The notes beneath the pieces were generated by a model. That model saw nothing but the letters and a program-made list of their open reading frames with translations. It had not been told where the DNA came from and did no database searches. Below, piece after piece: positions 27,083 to 35,688 of a DNA stretch of 64,000 nt. Source of the stretch: Muricoccus pecuniae (GTDB lineage Bacteria > Pseudomonadota > Alphaproteobacteria > Acetobacterales > Acetobacteraceae); NCBI RefSeq assembly GCF_014199205.1, contig NZ_JACIJD010000010.1, positions 1-64,000 on the forward strand. The letters run 5' to 3'. The stretch's first letter is position 1; each line of letters opens with the position of its first letter. The translations under genes were made by a program, and so were the position numbers.

Positions 27083-27877
27083 TCACACGAATCGTGCGGT
27101 GGCCTCGCCCAGCAGGTCGAAGCCGGCCGTCACCTCGCAGGGGCCGTCCAGCCAGATGACCGGGGTGACCGAGCCGAGGAACACGACCTGCCCCGCCCGG
27201 AGTCCGCCGAACATCTCCGCCGCCGGGGAGGAGGCGAGCCAGGCGAGCGCCTCCATCGGGTGGCCCAGCAGCTCGGCGCCCGTGCCTGCCGCCCGCTCCA
27301 CGCCGTCCACCAGCAACCGGCCGCGCGCCGCCGGCAGGTCCAGGCCCGGCCAGCCCGAGGCGGGAGCGCCGGTCACCCCGCCAGCATGGAACACGCTGTC
27401 CGCGATGAGCCCGGGCGCGCCGAGCGCGATGAAGTCGCCGTAGCGCTGGTCCACCACCTCGATGGCGGCGAAGACGTGCTCCACTGCATCCTCGACCGAT
27501 TCGCGGGTGTGGGCGCCATGGGCGATGTCGCGGCCGAGCCGGATGCCGATTTCGCACTCCACTCCGGGTTGATGGAGGTCGGCGAAGCGGAAACGCCCGG
27601 AGCCCGCCGCGATTCCCTCGGCCGGGCAGAAGCCTGCGCAGGGATGCTCCAGGCCGAGATAGGCCTGCATCCCCTTCGCCGTCGCGCCGATCTTGAAGCC
27701 GGCCGGGGGAACCGCGCCTATGGCCTGCGCGAGGCGGAACTGCAGCGCGTAGCCCGCCGCCACATCGGCCGGCGCCTCCGCCCCGAGGTCGGGAAAGCCC
27801 CGGCGCGCGCGGCGGTCGGCCAGGATCCGCGCGGCGACCGGGTCCGTCGCGCCCGGCCGATCTCCCGGCGCGGCCAT
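27083..27877 (-). CDS. 2-keto-4-pentenoate hydratase / FAA-hydrolase-fold enzyme
   Basis: 264 residues of the 2-hydroxypenta-2,4-dienoate hydratase type (MhpD/DmpE fold). Landmarks are G-F-K-I-G-A-T-A-K-G-M-Q, the metal-binding E-C-E-I-G-I-R-L-G, A-I-E-V-V-D-Q-R-Y-G-D-F and G-H-P-M-E-A-L-A-W-L. Such enzymes add water to 2-hydroxydienoates in aromatic meta-cleavage pathways, using Mg or Mn. No other pathway genes are near, so the natural substrate is open. Its start overlaps the rlmB stop by one base (TGATG), giving an rlmB-hydratase operon. Confidence 0.82.
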   Translation of the reverse strand: MAAPGDRPGATDPVAARILADRRARRGFPDLGAEAPADVAAGYALQFRLAQAIGAVPPAGFKIGATAKGMQAYLGLEHPCAGFCPAEGIAAGSGRFRFADLHQPGVECEIGIRLGRDIAHGAHTRESVEDAVEHVFAAIEVVDQRYGDFIALGAPGLIADSVFHAGGVTGAPASGWPGLDLPAARGRLLVDGVERAAGTGAELLGHPMEALAWLASSPAAEMFGGLRAGQVVFLGSVTPVIWLDGPCEVTAGFDLLGEATARFV

Positions 27878-28956
27878 CAGGCCCGCCCGATCTCGTAGAG
27901 GGCCACCGCGGCGGCGGCGGCCACGTTCAGGCTCTCCATGGCCTCACCGATCGGGAGCCGCACCAGCTCGTCGCAGGTCTCGCGCTGGAGGCGGCGCAGC
28001 CCGCCGCCCTCGGCGCCCAGCACCAGCCCCACCCGGCGGTCCGACGGCTTGGCCTCGGCCAGGGTCCGCGTCGCCTCGCCGGCCAGCCCCATCACCCAGG
28101 CGCCGCCGTCCTGGAGGTGCCGGATGGCGCGGGCGAGGTTCACCTCCCGGACCATCGGCACGATCTCCAGCGCCCCCGAGGCGGCGCGGGCCAGCGCGCC
28201 CGTCTCCGGCGGCGCGTGCCGGTCCTGCACCACCACGGCCGCGGCGCCGAAGGCGGCGGCGGAGCGGAGGATGGCGCCCACGTTCCGGGGGTCGGTCACC
28301 TGGTCCAGCAGCAGCACCGGGCCGGGGGAGGCGGCCAGCGCATCGTCCAGCGCCACCCCGGGCAGGGGCTCGGCCAGCAGCGCCGCCCCCTGGTGGATGG
28401 AATCCTCGGGCAGGAAGGTGTGGAACCGGGCCCGGTCCTCCACCCGCTCGGGCTGGAGCTTGCGGGCGGCGAAGCTGCCGGGCGGCAAGCGGGCCGTCAG
28501 CGCCGCCTCGGCATCGGGGGTGAGCAGCAGGCGGCGCAGGCGGCGGCGCGGGTTCAGGATCGCGGCCGCCACGGCGTGCAGACCGTGCAGCCAGATGGTG
28601 TTGGCGGGGGCGCGGTCCTCCTCCCGGCGCGCCGCCGGATCGGGACGGGGGCGCGGCGAGTCCGTGCCCTCGCGACGCGGGGCGCCCTGGCGCGGGCCGC
28701 GCTCCTCCCCGGGCTTGGCGCCGAACCGGGCCTTGTGCGGGGCCACCGGCGACTTGCCGGGGGCGCGGAAGCCGGGCTGGCCGCCGCGCGGGGCCTCATC
28801 GGCCGGGGGAGCGGCGCCCTTCCAGCCTCGCTTGCCGTCGAAGGCGCGCGGGCGCGGGGGCTGGCCGTTGGGGCCGCCAGGGGAGGCGCCGCCCTGGGAC
28901 GGGCCACCATGGGGCTGGAAGGAGCGGGGGCCTTGCGGCCTGCGGGGTGGTGACAT
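27877..28956 (-). CDS. rlmB: 23S rRNA (guanosine-2'-O)-methyltransferase RlmB
   Basis: 359 residues. The first 115 are a Pro/Gly/Arg-rich disordered extension, common in high-GC Alphaproteobacteria. An L30e-like substrate-binding domain follows from about residue 118 (N-T-I-W-L-H-G-L-H-A-V), then the SpoU trefoil-knot methyltransferase. Its motif 1 is D-Q-V-T-D-P-R-N-V-G-A-I-L-R-S-A, motif 2 L-V-L-G-A-E-G-G-G-L-R and motif 3 I-G-E-A-M-E-S-L-N-V-A-A-A. It modifies G2251-type positions in 23S rRNA. I start it at the ATG 28956. It stands next to tRNA-Tyr and tRNA-Gly in the arrangement expected for the group. Confidence 0.92.
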   Translation of the reverse strand: MSPPRRPQGPRSFQPHGGPSQGGASPGGPNGQPPRPRAFDGKRGWKGAAPPADEAPRGGQPGFRAPGKSPVAPHKARFGAKPGEERGPRQGAPRREGTDSPRPRPDPAARREEDRAPANTIWLHGLHAVAAAILNPRRRLRRLLLTPDAEAALTARLPPGSFAARKLQPERVEDRARFHTFLPEDSIHQGAALLAEPLPGVALDDALAASPGPVLLLDQVTDPRNVGAILRSAAAFGAAAVVVQDRHAPPETGALARAASGALEIVPMVREVNLARAIRHLQDGGAWVMGLAGEATRTLAEAKPSDRRVGLVLGAEGGGLRRLQRETCDELVRLPIGEAMESLNVAAAAAVALYEIGRA

Positions 28957-29102
28957 GGCGGCATCCTGCAAATCGCGGCGCCCATCGCAAGCGCCCCGTG
29001 CCTGCCGCCCGTGCTTGCTGACCCGCACGCATCACGTTGACAGCCTCACCACTTCTCGGATAGTCCGCCGGCTCCCGCCCGTTAGGGTTGGGGACACCCT
29101 GT

Positions 29103-29185
29103 GGAGGGGTGCCCGAGTGGCTAAAGGGGACGGACTGTAAATCCGTTGGCTCGCGCCTACGTTGGTTCGAATCCAACCCCCTCCA
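29103..29185 (+). tRNA. tRNA-Tyr (anticodon GTA)
   Basis: Acceptor GGAGGGG/CCCCTCC, and a class II tRNA with a long variable arm. The anticodon stem GGACT/AATCC presents GTA. T-stem GTTGG/CCAAC encloses TTCGAAT. CCA is not encoded. It lies just upstream of the interrupted tRNA-Gly gene. Confidence 0.93.
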
Positions 29186-29250
29186 TGTGTCCCATTCCCC
29201 CGACAGGCGCGGTGCGCGCGGCGGTTCATCCCGAATCGCGGGTCCAGTGG

Positions 29251-29283
29251 GCGGGTGTAGCTCAATGGTAGAGTTCCAGCCTT
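29251..29283 (+). pseudogene. tRNA-Gly 5' half, interrupted in the anticodon loop
   Basis: GCGGGTGTAGCTCAATGGTA then GAGTTCCAGCCTT gives the acceptor 5' strand, D-arm and the 5' side of the anticodon stem of a tRNA-Gly, almost certainly anticodon TCC. The match stops after CCTT, exactly where TCCAAGCTGG should follow. The next base begins the recombinase module. No 3' half (ending CACCCGCTCCA) was found in the rest of the window. Insertion of a tyrosine-recombinase element at this point is the natural explanation; the restored or remaining half should be at the other end of the island. Confidence 0.75.
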
Positions 29284-29341
29284 AATGCGCCCCCAATAAA
29301 AGCGTCCAAGTGCCGCTGACTCCTCAGGTTGGGGCGTCCCG

Positions 29342-29378
29342 ACTTGAACAGAATCCGCTCCTCCCGCTTAGTTCAAGT
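29342..29378. repeat. Inverted repeat upstream of the first recombinase gene
   Basis: ACTTGAAC at 29342-29349 is repeated in inverse as GTTCAAGT at 29371-29378, with a 21-base spacer, 19 bases before the start codon and just inside the element end. It could be an operator for autoregulation or an arm site for the recombinase. Confidence 0.45.
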
Positions 29379-29396
29379 TGGAGAGGAGGCGAGGGT

Positions 29397-30671
29397 ATGA
29401 GGGGCTGGGTTCGAACTGTGTTCGTCATAGGCGACCAAGCGGTCGCCGAAGGGGTCCCCGCGGCCCTTCTGGGAACGCCTTTCATCATTGATGAGACTGG
29501 CGAGCCAAACCAATGGACCAACGAGTACCTGCTCGCACGCCGAAACGGCGACTGGTCGCCAGTGGCACCCATTCAGGGTAAGTACATCATCCTCGAAGGA
29601 GGTTCGGCGGACCGGGCGAGCGTCGGATTTCTATTGAACCGCGCCTATCAGTTAGATGTGTTTCGCCGCTGGTGTGCCGAAGAAAATCTCGCGTTTTCGG
29701 ATGTGACTGGCGCAGACCTCGATAAATTCGGCGACTATCTAGAGAGCGGTCCTAATCCTGCAAATGGGTGGAGGCAGGGCGGCGACGGTCTCCAACTGAA
29801 ATCAATAAATCAGTATCTCATTTCGGCCATCGACCTGCTGAAATTTGGGGTGCGGCGAGGATTTCGAAAAGATCTGCGCCTGAAGATGCGAAAAGTTCGG
29901 AACCCACGCGGAGCGCGTGGGAAGACTACGTTGCAACCGAGCGTTCTTCGCCGCGTCCACCCCAACGAAATCACAGCCTGGTACACTGAAGAACAAATTG
30001 GAACCTTCATTGAGACGCTCGAAACCGCTTCCATGCGGCTAGCAGCCCGCATCTACCATGGAATGGGTTTGAGGCTGAGGGAGGCACTAGATCTCAAGAC
30101 AACAGATTTTCCGGCGCTTGCCGATTTTAGGCGGGATCCAGCTCGACGGCGGATTAGAGTTGTCGGGAAGGGCGACAAGGAACGGTGGGTGGAAATTGAT
30201 GAGAAGCTGCTGCGGACGGTTCATCGGTATTGTGAATTCGACCGACGGTTGCTTGAACGAAAGCTGAATCAGAAGCACGACGTGCTTCTGCTTGGGATCG
30301 GTGAGGATGGCCGAGCCAGTCCATTGAAGCCAAGGCTCGTTCAGAAAGCATTCGTGAAGGCTCGTCAGAAAGTGGGTTTTGCGGCGCTCTCTCCTCACCT
30401 GCTTCGTCACCACTACGCCGCACATTTCCTCTTGCGTGCCTGGAAAGTCGGTTCCAAGGCGGCCGAGGGCGGGTTCGTGAGCTACGAGCGAAACGTAGGG
30501 CAGGCGCTTTTGTCGGCGGACCTTATGCGCCTGAAGCAAAATCTCGGGCACGCCGACCTAAGAACAACATTTGAATATCTGAATGCCCTCTCCTTCTTGC
30601 TCGGCTCCGATATACCCGAAGCCTACGAAACTGAGTTGGACGCATCCGAGTGGGGGGATCGCGCCGCATGA
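29397..30671 (+). CDS. Tyrosine recombinase 1 of the trio (catalytically complete)
   Basis: 424 residues from the ATG at 29397, which follows GGAGAGGAGG. An N-terminal SAM-like DNA-binding domain (V-F-R-R-W-C-A-E-E-N-L-A-F) is followed by a full catalytic domain. The catalytic Arg is in G-M-G-L-R-L-R-E-A-L (226 or 228), with K258 in V-V-G-K-G-D-K, H334 and R337 in S-P-H-L-L-R-H-H-Y, H385 in N-L-G-H-A-D-L-R and nucleophile Y394 in T-F-E-Y-L. It should cut and rejoin DNA through a 3'-phosphotyrosine. Its stop overlaps the next start (ATGA). It is the most XerC/D-like of the three and likely the main strand-exchange enzyme. Confidence 0.88.
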   Translation: MRGWVRTVFVIGDQAVAEGVPAALLGTPFIIDETGEPNQWTNEYLLARRNGDWSPVAPIQGKYIILEGGSADRASVGFLLNRAYQLDVFRRWCAEENLAFSDVTGADLDKFGDYLESGPNPANGWRQGGDGLQLKSINQYLISAIDLLKFGVRRGFRKDLRLKMRKVRNPRGARGKTTLQPSVLRRVHPNEITAWYTEEQIGTFIETLETASMRLAARIYHGMGLRLREALDLKTTDFPALADFRRDPARRRIRVVGKGDKERWVEIDEKLLRTVHRYCEFDRRLLERKLNQKHDVLLLGIGEDGRASPLKPRLVQKAFVKARQKVGFAALSPHLLRHHYAAHFLLRAWKVGSKAAEGGFVSYERNVGQALLSADLMRLKQNLGHADLRTTFEYLNALSFLLGSDIPEAYETELDASEWGDRAA

Positions 30672-32584
30672 ACTTCATGGTCAGCGGCAAACACACCGAT
30701 AAGGTGACAAAAGAGACCACCCGATGGCAAAAGCCGATTCTGGCGTCTTTGGCGGAAGGGAATGAGAGATTTCGCGGACGTCCCCTCCTAGCCCAACGAA
30801 TATTGCCGGGATTTCAGGATCTTCACTGCGAACTGACGCAGAGGAGCGCGGAACGTTCACTTGCAAACCTCCAGTACTTTTGGCTGTTTCTCGACGATCA
30901 GGAGAGGGCTTCCGCTCTGCTGGATGTCAGCTCCCATCTCAGGGTGGACGATCTAAGTTGGCTGATGCTTGAGGGGGTGTGGCGAAACTTCATCTCGTGG
31001 CTTCGGGAAATCCCAGAGAGCAGGCTTTGTAAACGCAGCAAGTATAACATCAATCAAGGAACCTACGCGGTCTTTCGCCGATCTTTTGAGCTGGCCGTCG
31101 AACTCGGCGAGACGGACCGCGACACACTTGATATCTACATTTACTTTCGGTCAGATAATAAGGGCGCCTACGGTGATGACGTCCTCAGCTTTGAGGAGGC
31201 GAAGAGTGCCTTTCGGCCACTGGCGCGAATCTGGAGGCGAATAGTTCACCGCACGACGGATGCACGCAGACTCGCCGCTGAAGGCGTAAATCCGATGACG
31301 GGCAGCAGCGGCGCTAATCGCTGGAACGGCGGGGGATGGCACAGGCCCGAGAACTGCCTGTGGGTCACGGAGCGGTTCCTGCCCTTCTCCGGTCTTGGGT
31401 TGGATCCGGCGCTGCCGTCCCGAGTCAAGGGCGGCATGCGGACGCCCGTACCCGCTTCGCTCATCATCCCGGAAATCGCCAAGAGCACCACCGGGACGCA
31501 CGCTTACGCCACAACCAGGTTCCTCGGCCTTCCGGAGCTCACCATTGCCTTTGCGATGGTGACCATGAAGACGGGGCTCAACCCGGACACGCTCAGCCGG
31601 ATGACGGTGGACCACTGGAGCAGGCCGGATCCCCTAAATCCGGAGAAGCGGGCGATTCTCTACGGGCCTAAGCGGGTGGGCGATCGGCTGCAGCGGGTGT
31701 CCTCGTCGGTCGTCCGCAAGACCGACGCATACCAAATCATCAAGTTCGTCATCGAAATCCAAGAGCCGATCCGCAGGCGCCTCATGGAGATCGCGCAGGA
31801 AACCGGAGACCCTGAAATAAAACGGAGGGCTTCCTTGATCTGGATAGGGGTCCTCAACGGCGCCTTGTTCGATTTCCTTCCAGCCCCCTACAACTTCTAC
31901 AAAGCACATCGCTTCCTCGACACCCTCTTCGAGACGGCTGGTGTGCTGCGTGAGGACGGCAGCCCGCTCCGCTACCGGATGACGCAAGGAAGGGATGTCT
32001 GGGCGTCCTTCGTCTATCACCGAAGCGGCATGAACTACCTGCTCACCGCTCAGGCGCTGAGCCACACCACGCTCGGTGCGCTTCTCAACTACCTCGAGAA
32101 GAAGCAGCAGATCGTGCACGACCGCAAGCGCCTAGTCGATCTACAAAATAAGGTTTTCACTGACCTAAAGCAGGGACAATACGGACCACGCAGATACAGG
32201 GAAGGCTACACCGAGATGGCGATCACCGGCCTGAACTGCGTAGATACCCACAACCCCTCTCCAGAGGCAGATCCAGGGCACCGATCCGGTACAACCTGCC
32301 TCGCGCAGCGCTGCTTCCAATGCTGGAACTGGTACGCGACCAAGGAGAGCTTGCCGTATCTTATCCGCATCATCGCTGATCTCGAGGAACATCGGGAAAC
32401 CATTTCCTTAGCTCTTTGGGAAACGAGTGATCATCCGCTGGAGTTAGCGCTGTACCAGCATATCGTCAGCAAATTCTCCGACCTCCATATCGCGGAAGCT
32501 AAGATAGCCGCGGGCCAACTGGAACCCATTGTGCAGACGTCGCTCTTCGTCGGCAAACATGTGACGAGGCGGACGACGTTATGA
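30668..32584 (+). CDS. Tyrosine recombinase-like protein 2 of the trio (degenerate active site)
   Basis: 638 residues, large like Tn554 TnpB. The C-terminal part has the fold signatures but not the full catalytic set. The usual first Arg is replaced in M-K-T-G-L-N-P-D-T-L (N305), and T-Q-G-R-D-V-W keeps R442 but has Thr where the His of H-x-x-R belongs. A-L-S-H-T-T-L-G-A-L-L-N-Y-L supplies H466 and Y475. A cysteine cluster (C523, C543, C548, C551; R-C-F-Q-C-W-N-W) may bind zinc. It is probably a structural or regulatory partner in a heteromeric recombinase. Overlaps both neighbours by four bases. Confidence 0.7.
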   Translation: MNFMVSGKHTDKVTKETTRWQKPILASLAEGNERFRGRPLLAQRILPGFQDLHCELTQRSAERSLANLQYFWLFLDDQERASALLDVSSHLRVDDLSWLMLEGVWRNFISWLREIPESRLCKRSKYNINQGTYAVFRRSFELAVELGETDRDTLDIYIYFRSDNKGAYGDDVLSFEEAKSAFRPLARIWRRIVHRTTDARRLAAEGVNPMTGSSGANRWNGGGWHRPENCLWVTERFLPFSGLGLDPALPSRVKGGMRTPVPASLIIPEIAKSTTGTHAYATTRFLGLPELTIAFAMVTMKTGLNPDTLSRMTVDHWSRPDPLNPEKRAILYGPKRVGDRLQRVSSSVVRKTDAYQIIKFVIEIQEPIRRRLMEIAQETGDPEIKRRASLIWIGVLNGALFDFLPAPYNFYKAHRFLDTLFETAGVLREDGSPLRYRMTQGRDVWASFVYHRSGMNYLLTAQALSHTTLGALLNYLEKKQQIVHDRKRLVDLQNKVFTDLKQGQYGPRRYREGYTEMAITGLNCVDTHNPSPEADPGHRSGTTCLAQRCFQCWNWYATKESLPYLIRIIADLEEHRETISLALWETSDHPLELALYQHIVSKFSDLHIAEAKIAAGQLEPIVQTSLFVGKHVTRRTTL

Positions 32585-34551
32585 GCCTAGTCGATTTGGC
32601 CGATTTTTGGCGTTTATGCGGTCAGAATGGCTGGGGCGCCATGAGCGACCATGCTGCCTTACTGTACCCGCGGCCGGGAGAGCCTGCCTTCGACGACGAT
32701 GCAGCATTCGAGAAAATCCCCATCTTTCCCGGACATCAATCCGATGTTCCAGTGCGTGCCGGTGACCGCGAGTGGACTTTACCGCTCGCTTGGCACCGCG
32801 AGTACGAAACCCGTCCTCTCTCGTATCTGACCTTCAAGTTTAATCTCTCTAACAAGCGCGGGCAGGATGAGGCAGTGAGATCCGCGGAGCTCTGCGTTAA
32901 GCGCTGCTTCTACCTGATCGTCTTCCATTCCCGCCGTCCGCTATCTCTCACTACGCTGAGAGGACGCCTTAAAATCCTCAAGTCATTCGGGAAGCGCGCT
33001 GTGAAGGAAGGCAAGGCCCTTGCCGAGCTGGACTACGCCGATCTCCTCGCAGCCATCGGGTGTTTGCCTTGGAAAGACAGGCAGGCGGTGGCCAGTGTCT
33101 ACCACCAACTCAGGCTCTGGCGCGCCGCAACGCCGAAAACTTACTCCATGTTCGTGCCGCCGCCGTCGGTTGAGAGCCTTTGCGACGATGATTCCTATAA
33201 CGGATTGGATACGGAGAATGTGAGAGACGACGAAGGCGAGCCGCTATCGAGGACATACCAGCCGTTCAGCGATGCCTTTGTGACTGCTGCAGGAGAGTTC
33301 TGTTTGTCGGTACTCGACGAGTTGCAGCCAGCAGTGGTCACCTGCCTTCGGGAGGTCATGTCGGTCCAGGAAGAGGATCGCATCGAGGCGCTCCCTGGCA
33401 TTCTCGCGGGCCGCAAATGGCCGCTCGAACTCGAGGTGACGGGGGAGCAACAGCTGCGTGGAGTGGGGCACCTCTGCCAATTGGCTTGCATCTTCATCCT
33501 TTCGCTCGTGCTCGGCCCTCGCTGGAGTGAGGTGAGCGCGCTTCCCTTGGACGCCGTGAAGGGCAGCAACATCAAACCTGACGGCAGGACGCTGTGGGGG
33601 CTGACATTCAAGCTTTCTCAGTCCAGCGGTGGCGAGTGGCGCGACTGGCCCATCAGCAAGCGTCTCGCGGATTACCTGAACGCACAACGAGACTACGTTC
33701 AGCTCCTCGAGGGCGAAGGGTTCCGCTACCTCTGGAGGAATCACTCCTCCATCTGGGGATCTGGCCAGCCCCTTCGGCAGATCCATACTCCTCTTGTGAA
33801 GTTTGCGGATAAATACGGGTTCGCGGAACTGACGGACGGCAACGTCCATCACCACCGCTTCCGCAAGACAACTGCGCGCCTCATCGTCATCGCGCTCCAT
33901 GGCGGCCCGATGGTCCTTAGACGGCTCTTTGGGCACGAGCACCTTGCCATGACGCTCCGCTACATCTTGGCGAACGAGTCAATCCTCATCGAACTGCGCG
34001 AGATCGCTGAGGAGGAACACCGACGCGCTGCTGCGCCGTTCATCGAGAAGAAGGATAAATTGGTCGGAGGCGGAGCCAAGGGGTGGGCGGCCGGTATCGA
34101 AGCCGTGGTGGCCTTGGCGGACGTTTTCGTCCCGGACGGTGCCCGTGACCAGGGCAAAGTCACCACGGATGACATCATCGACGTCGTTGCGAGCGGACCG
34201 GATGGTCTGTCGTTGAAACAGATCATCCCAGGTTTGGTGGCGTGCTTCAAACCGCGGGACGAGCCCGGCCTCTGCTGCAAGCACAACGAGCAACCCAACG
34301 TTTCGAAGTGCCAAGCCGAGTGCATGTGGCACCTCGTGATGCCCGAATACAGGGAAGCAGCACGTGCGAGCGTCGCGAGTTCCATCGTCCACCTTCGGGG
34401 AAAGGACGTCGGAAGCCCGCACTGGGTTCACTACAGCCACGTGATCAGGGAGAAGTTGGCGTTGTTCCCCGACCTCGCGGCCGAGTTCGTGAACGACCCG
34501 ATCGTCGTTGACGTGCTGAATCGGGAGGAGGTGCACCATGCCGCGGGCTGA
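32581..34551 (+). CDS. Tyrosine recombinase 3 of the trio (catalytic residues present)
   Basis: 656 residues. A long N-terminal region contains the DNA-binding part (K-I-L-K-S-F-G-K-R-A, W-K-D-R-Q-A-V-A-S-V-Y). Catalytic residues are R314 (G-P-R-W-S-E-V), H425 and R428 (H-H-H-R-F-R-K-T), H452 (F-G-H-E-H-L) and Y461 (M-T-L-R-Y-I-L). A Cys cluster follows (C565, C566, C577, C581 in C-C-K-H-N-E-Q and K-C-Q-A-E-C-M-W), echoing that of recombinase 2. The shared tail suggests a zinc-stabilised contact between the two large proteins. Two complete active sites plus one degenerate copy is an unusual division of labour. Confidence 0.78.
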   Translation: MSLVDLADFWRLCGQNGWGAMSDHAALLYPRPGEPAFDDDAAFEKIPIFPGHQSDVPVRAGDREWTLPLAWHREYETRPLSYLTFKFNLSNKRGQDEAVRSAELCVKRCFYLIVFHSRRPLSLTTLRGRLKILKSFGKRAVKEGKALAELDYADLLAAIGCLPWKDRQAVASVYHQLRLWRAATPKTYSMFVPPPSVESLCDDDSYNGLDTENVRDDEGEPLSRTYQPFSDAFVTAAGEFCLSVLDELQPAVVTCLREVMSVQEEDRIEALPGILAGRKWPLELEVTGEQQLRGVGHLCQLACIFILSLVLGPRWSEVSALPLDAVKGSNIKPDGRTLWGLTFKLSQSSGGEWRDWPISKRLADYLNAQRDYVQLLEGEGFRYLWRNHSSIWGSGQPLRQIHTPLVKFADKYGFAELTDGNVHHHRFRKTTARLIVIALHGGPMVLRRLFGHEHLAMTLRYILANESILIELREIAEEEHRRAAAPFIEKKDKLVGGGAKGWAAGIEAVVALADVFVPDGARDQGKVTTDDIIDVVASGPDGLSLKQIIPGLVACFKPRDEPGLCCKHNEQPNVSKCQAECMWHLVMPEYREAARASVASSIVHLRGKDVGSPHWVHYSHVIREKLALFPDLAAEFVNDPIVVDVLNREEVHHAAG

Positions 34552-35014
34552 GGAAACCCAGAAGGCCGTACGAGACGCCATGGCAAAGTATGAAGCTATG
34601 GTCTTGCACGAGAAGAACTTCGATGCAGCCTCGCAGTCGCACAAGTATCCTCACGCCATCTCAGCGGCCGAGGTTCTCCGGATGGCGGGTATCCGATCCC
34701 GAACCACGTTGTCGGCTAGTTACCACGACACTTTGCGGCGCGAACTCGACGTCCTCATCGATTCCCTCAAACAGAAGTGCCGGAAGGGAAAGGCTGCCAA
34801 AAAGGTCGCCCAGGAAACTAGGCACCGCATCAACCGTGAGGACCAGCTCGCCCAGAGCATCATCGCGCTCCAATACAAACTTCTGGAGCAGCAGAAGAAG
34901 ATCTTGGCTCAAGATAAGGAATTGGACGAGCTTCGGGGCAGAGAAACGATGGGAGCAACTGTGGTGAACCTGCGGCGCGCCCGGCGGGCGTCGAAGGCAT
35001 CGGACGACGCGTGA
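34538..35014 (+). CDS. Small coiled-coil protein of the recombinase module (TnpC-like)
   Basis: 158 residues overlapping the third recombinase gene by 14 bases. The N-terminal half includes A-I-S-A-A-E-V-L-R-M-A-G-I-R-S-R-T-T-L, a helix-turn-helix-like segment. From about residue 100 it is a coiled coil (Q-L-A-Q-S-I-I-A-L-Q-Y-K-L-L-E-Q-Q-K-K-I-L). The tail is basic. Tn554 TnpC is a small protein of similar size that orients and stimulates transposition. By position and shape this is the accessory or DNA-bridging subunit, though sequence similarity to TnpC is only structural as far as I can see. Confidence 0.65.
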   Translation: MPRAEETQKAVRDAMAKYEAMVLHEKNFDAASQSHKYPHAISAAEVLRMAGIRSRTTLSASYHDTLRRELDVLIDSLKQKCRKGKAAKKVAQETRHRINREDQLAQSIIALQYKLLEQQKKILAQDKELDELRGRETMGATVVNLRRARRASKASDDA

Positions 35015-35228
35015 CAGGGGGCGGCACCCGCGTCCAGGCGAAGTGAGCTACCAAGGGGGGCGTCCGCCACCTTTCCCGGCACTCCGCTTGCGGGCACGTT
35101 CCTCTTCTCCTCCAGGGTGGCCGTCGCTCGGGGCAGAGCGCTGGACGTCTCCTAGAGGCGTGTGTCCGACAGGTCATGGCTCCGGCGCATTTCGCGTCGA
35201 GCGTCCTCCAGGCGCCGACCCGGACGTT

Positions 35229-35462
35229 TCACGCTACGGCCACCTCCTTGCCGTCCTCCGTCTCGACGAGCCAGACGTCCTTGGCCGCGTGTGGTTGCTA
35301 CTCGGAAACCTCCGCCACCTCGACCATCGCGTCGGACGCCTCGTCCCAGGCGCTTGCCACGTCGCGCGTCCGTCGGCCGATGGGGAGGATGGCTACGGGC
35401 GACCGGTGGAAGGGCACCACGAGCATGTTCAGGCGATCCGGCAAGCAGCATAACTGGACCAT
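35229..35462 (-). pseudogene. Possible small gene with an internal stop
   Basis: From the ATG at 35462 the minus strand reads M-V-Q-L-C-C-L-P-D-R-L-N-M-L-V-V-P-F-H-R and then A-W-D-E-A-S-D-A-M-V-E-V-A-E-V-S-E before TAG at 35298-35300. The same frame continues Q-P-H-A-A-K-D-V-W-L-V-E-T-E-D-G-K-E-V-A-V-A to TGA at 35229-35231. Both parts look coding, so either a 54-residue protein or a broken 77-residue one is encoded. No family is recognised. The rest of the 35015-35716 gap shows nothing I can support. Confidence 0.35.
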
Positions 35463-35688
35463 GCGCCCTCATGGGCGCCCGCAATGGCTCGCGTAGGACC
35501 GAATGCCTTGCACCGGATCACGTCCCTGACCTGACCATCGTGATGGTCATCCTGCAGCCGACCTAAGATTCGCCGAAGCGAAACAGCCTGAGCATCCCCT
35601 GAACTCGACATGTCACAGCGCAGCCACCCGAGCCATTTCCACATTCATCGAAATGTCATTGACCAGGAGCGCAGCACCTCATACTTCG

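Larger units (their letters stand above)
29284..35014 (+). mobile_element. Recombinase-trio module at the left end of a genomic island
   Basis: Four genes on one strand, each overlapping the next (4, 4 and 14 bases), encode three tyrosine-recombinase-like proteins and one small coiled-coil protein. They start about 110 bases after the break in tRNA-Gly and have clearly lower GC than the flanking core genes. The layout resembles recombinase-in-trio (RIT) elements, Tn554 TnpA/TnpB/TnpC and the 'mobile trio' islands, in which such modules sit at one end and drive site-specific integration. The coordinates mark the module; the island probably continues rightwards past the window. Confidence 0.7.

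Noticed and set aside
35015-35075. Possible right terminal repeat of the trio module (CGCCCCC ... GTGCCGC in inverse to 29287-29317)
   Set aside because: Only two short blocks match and their spacing differs by about 12 bases; no tRNA-Gly 3' half follows, so I do not claim an element end here.
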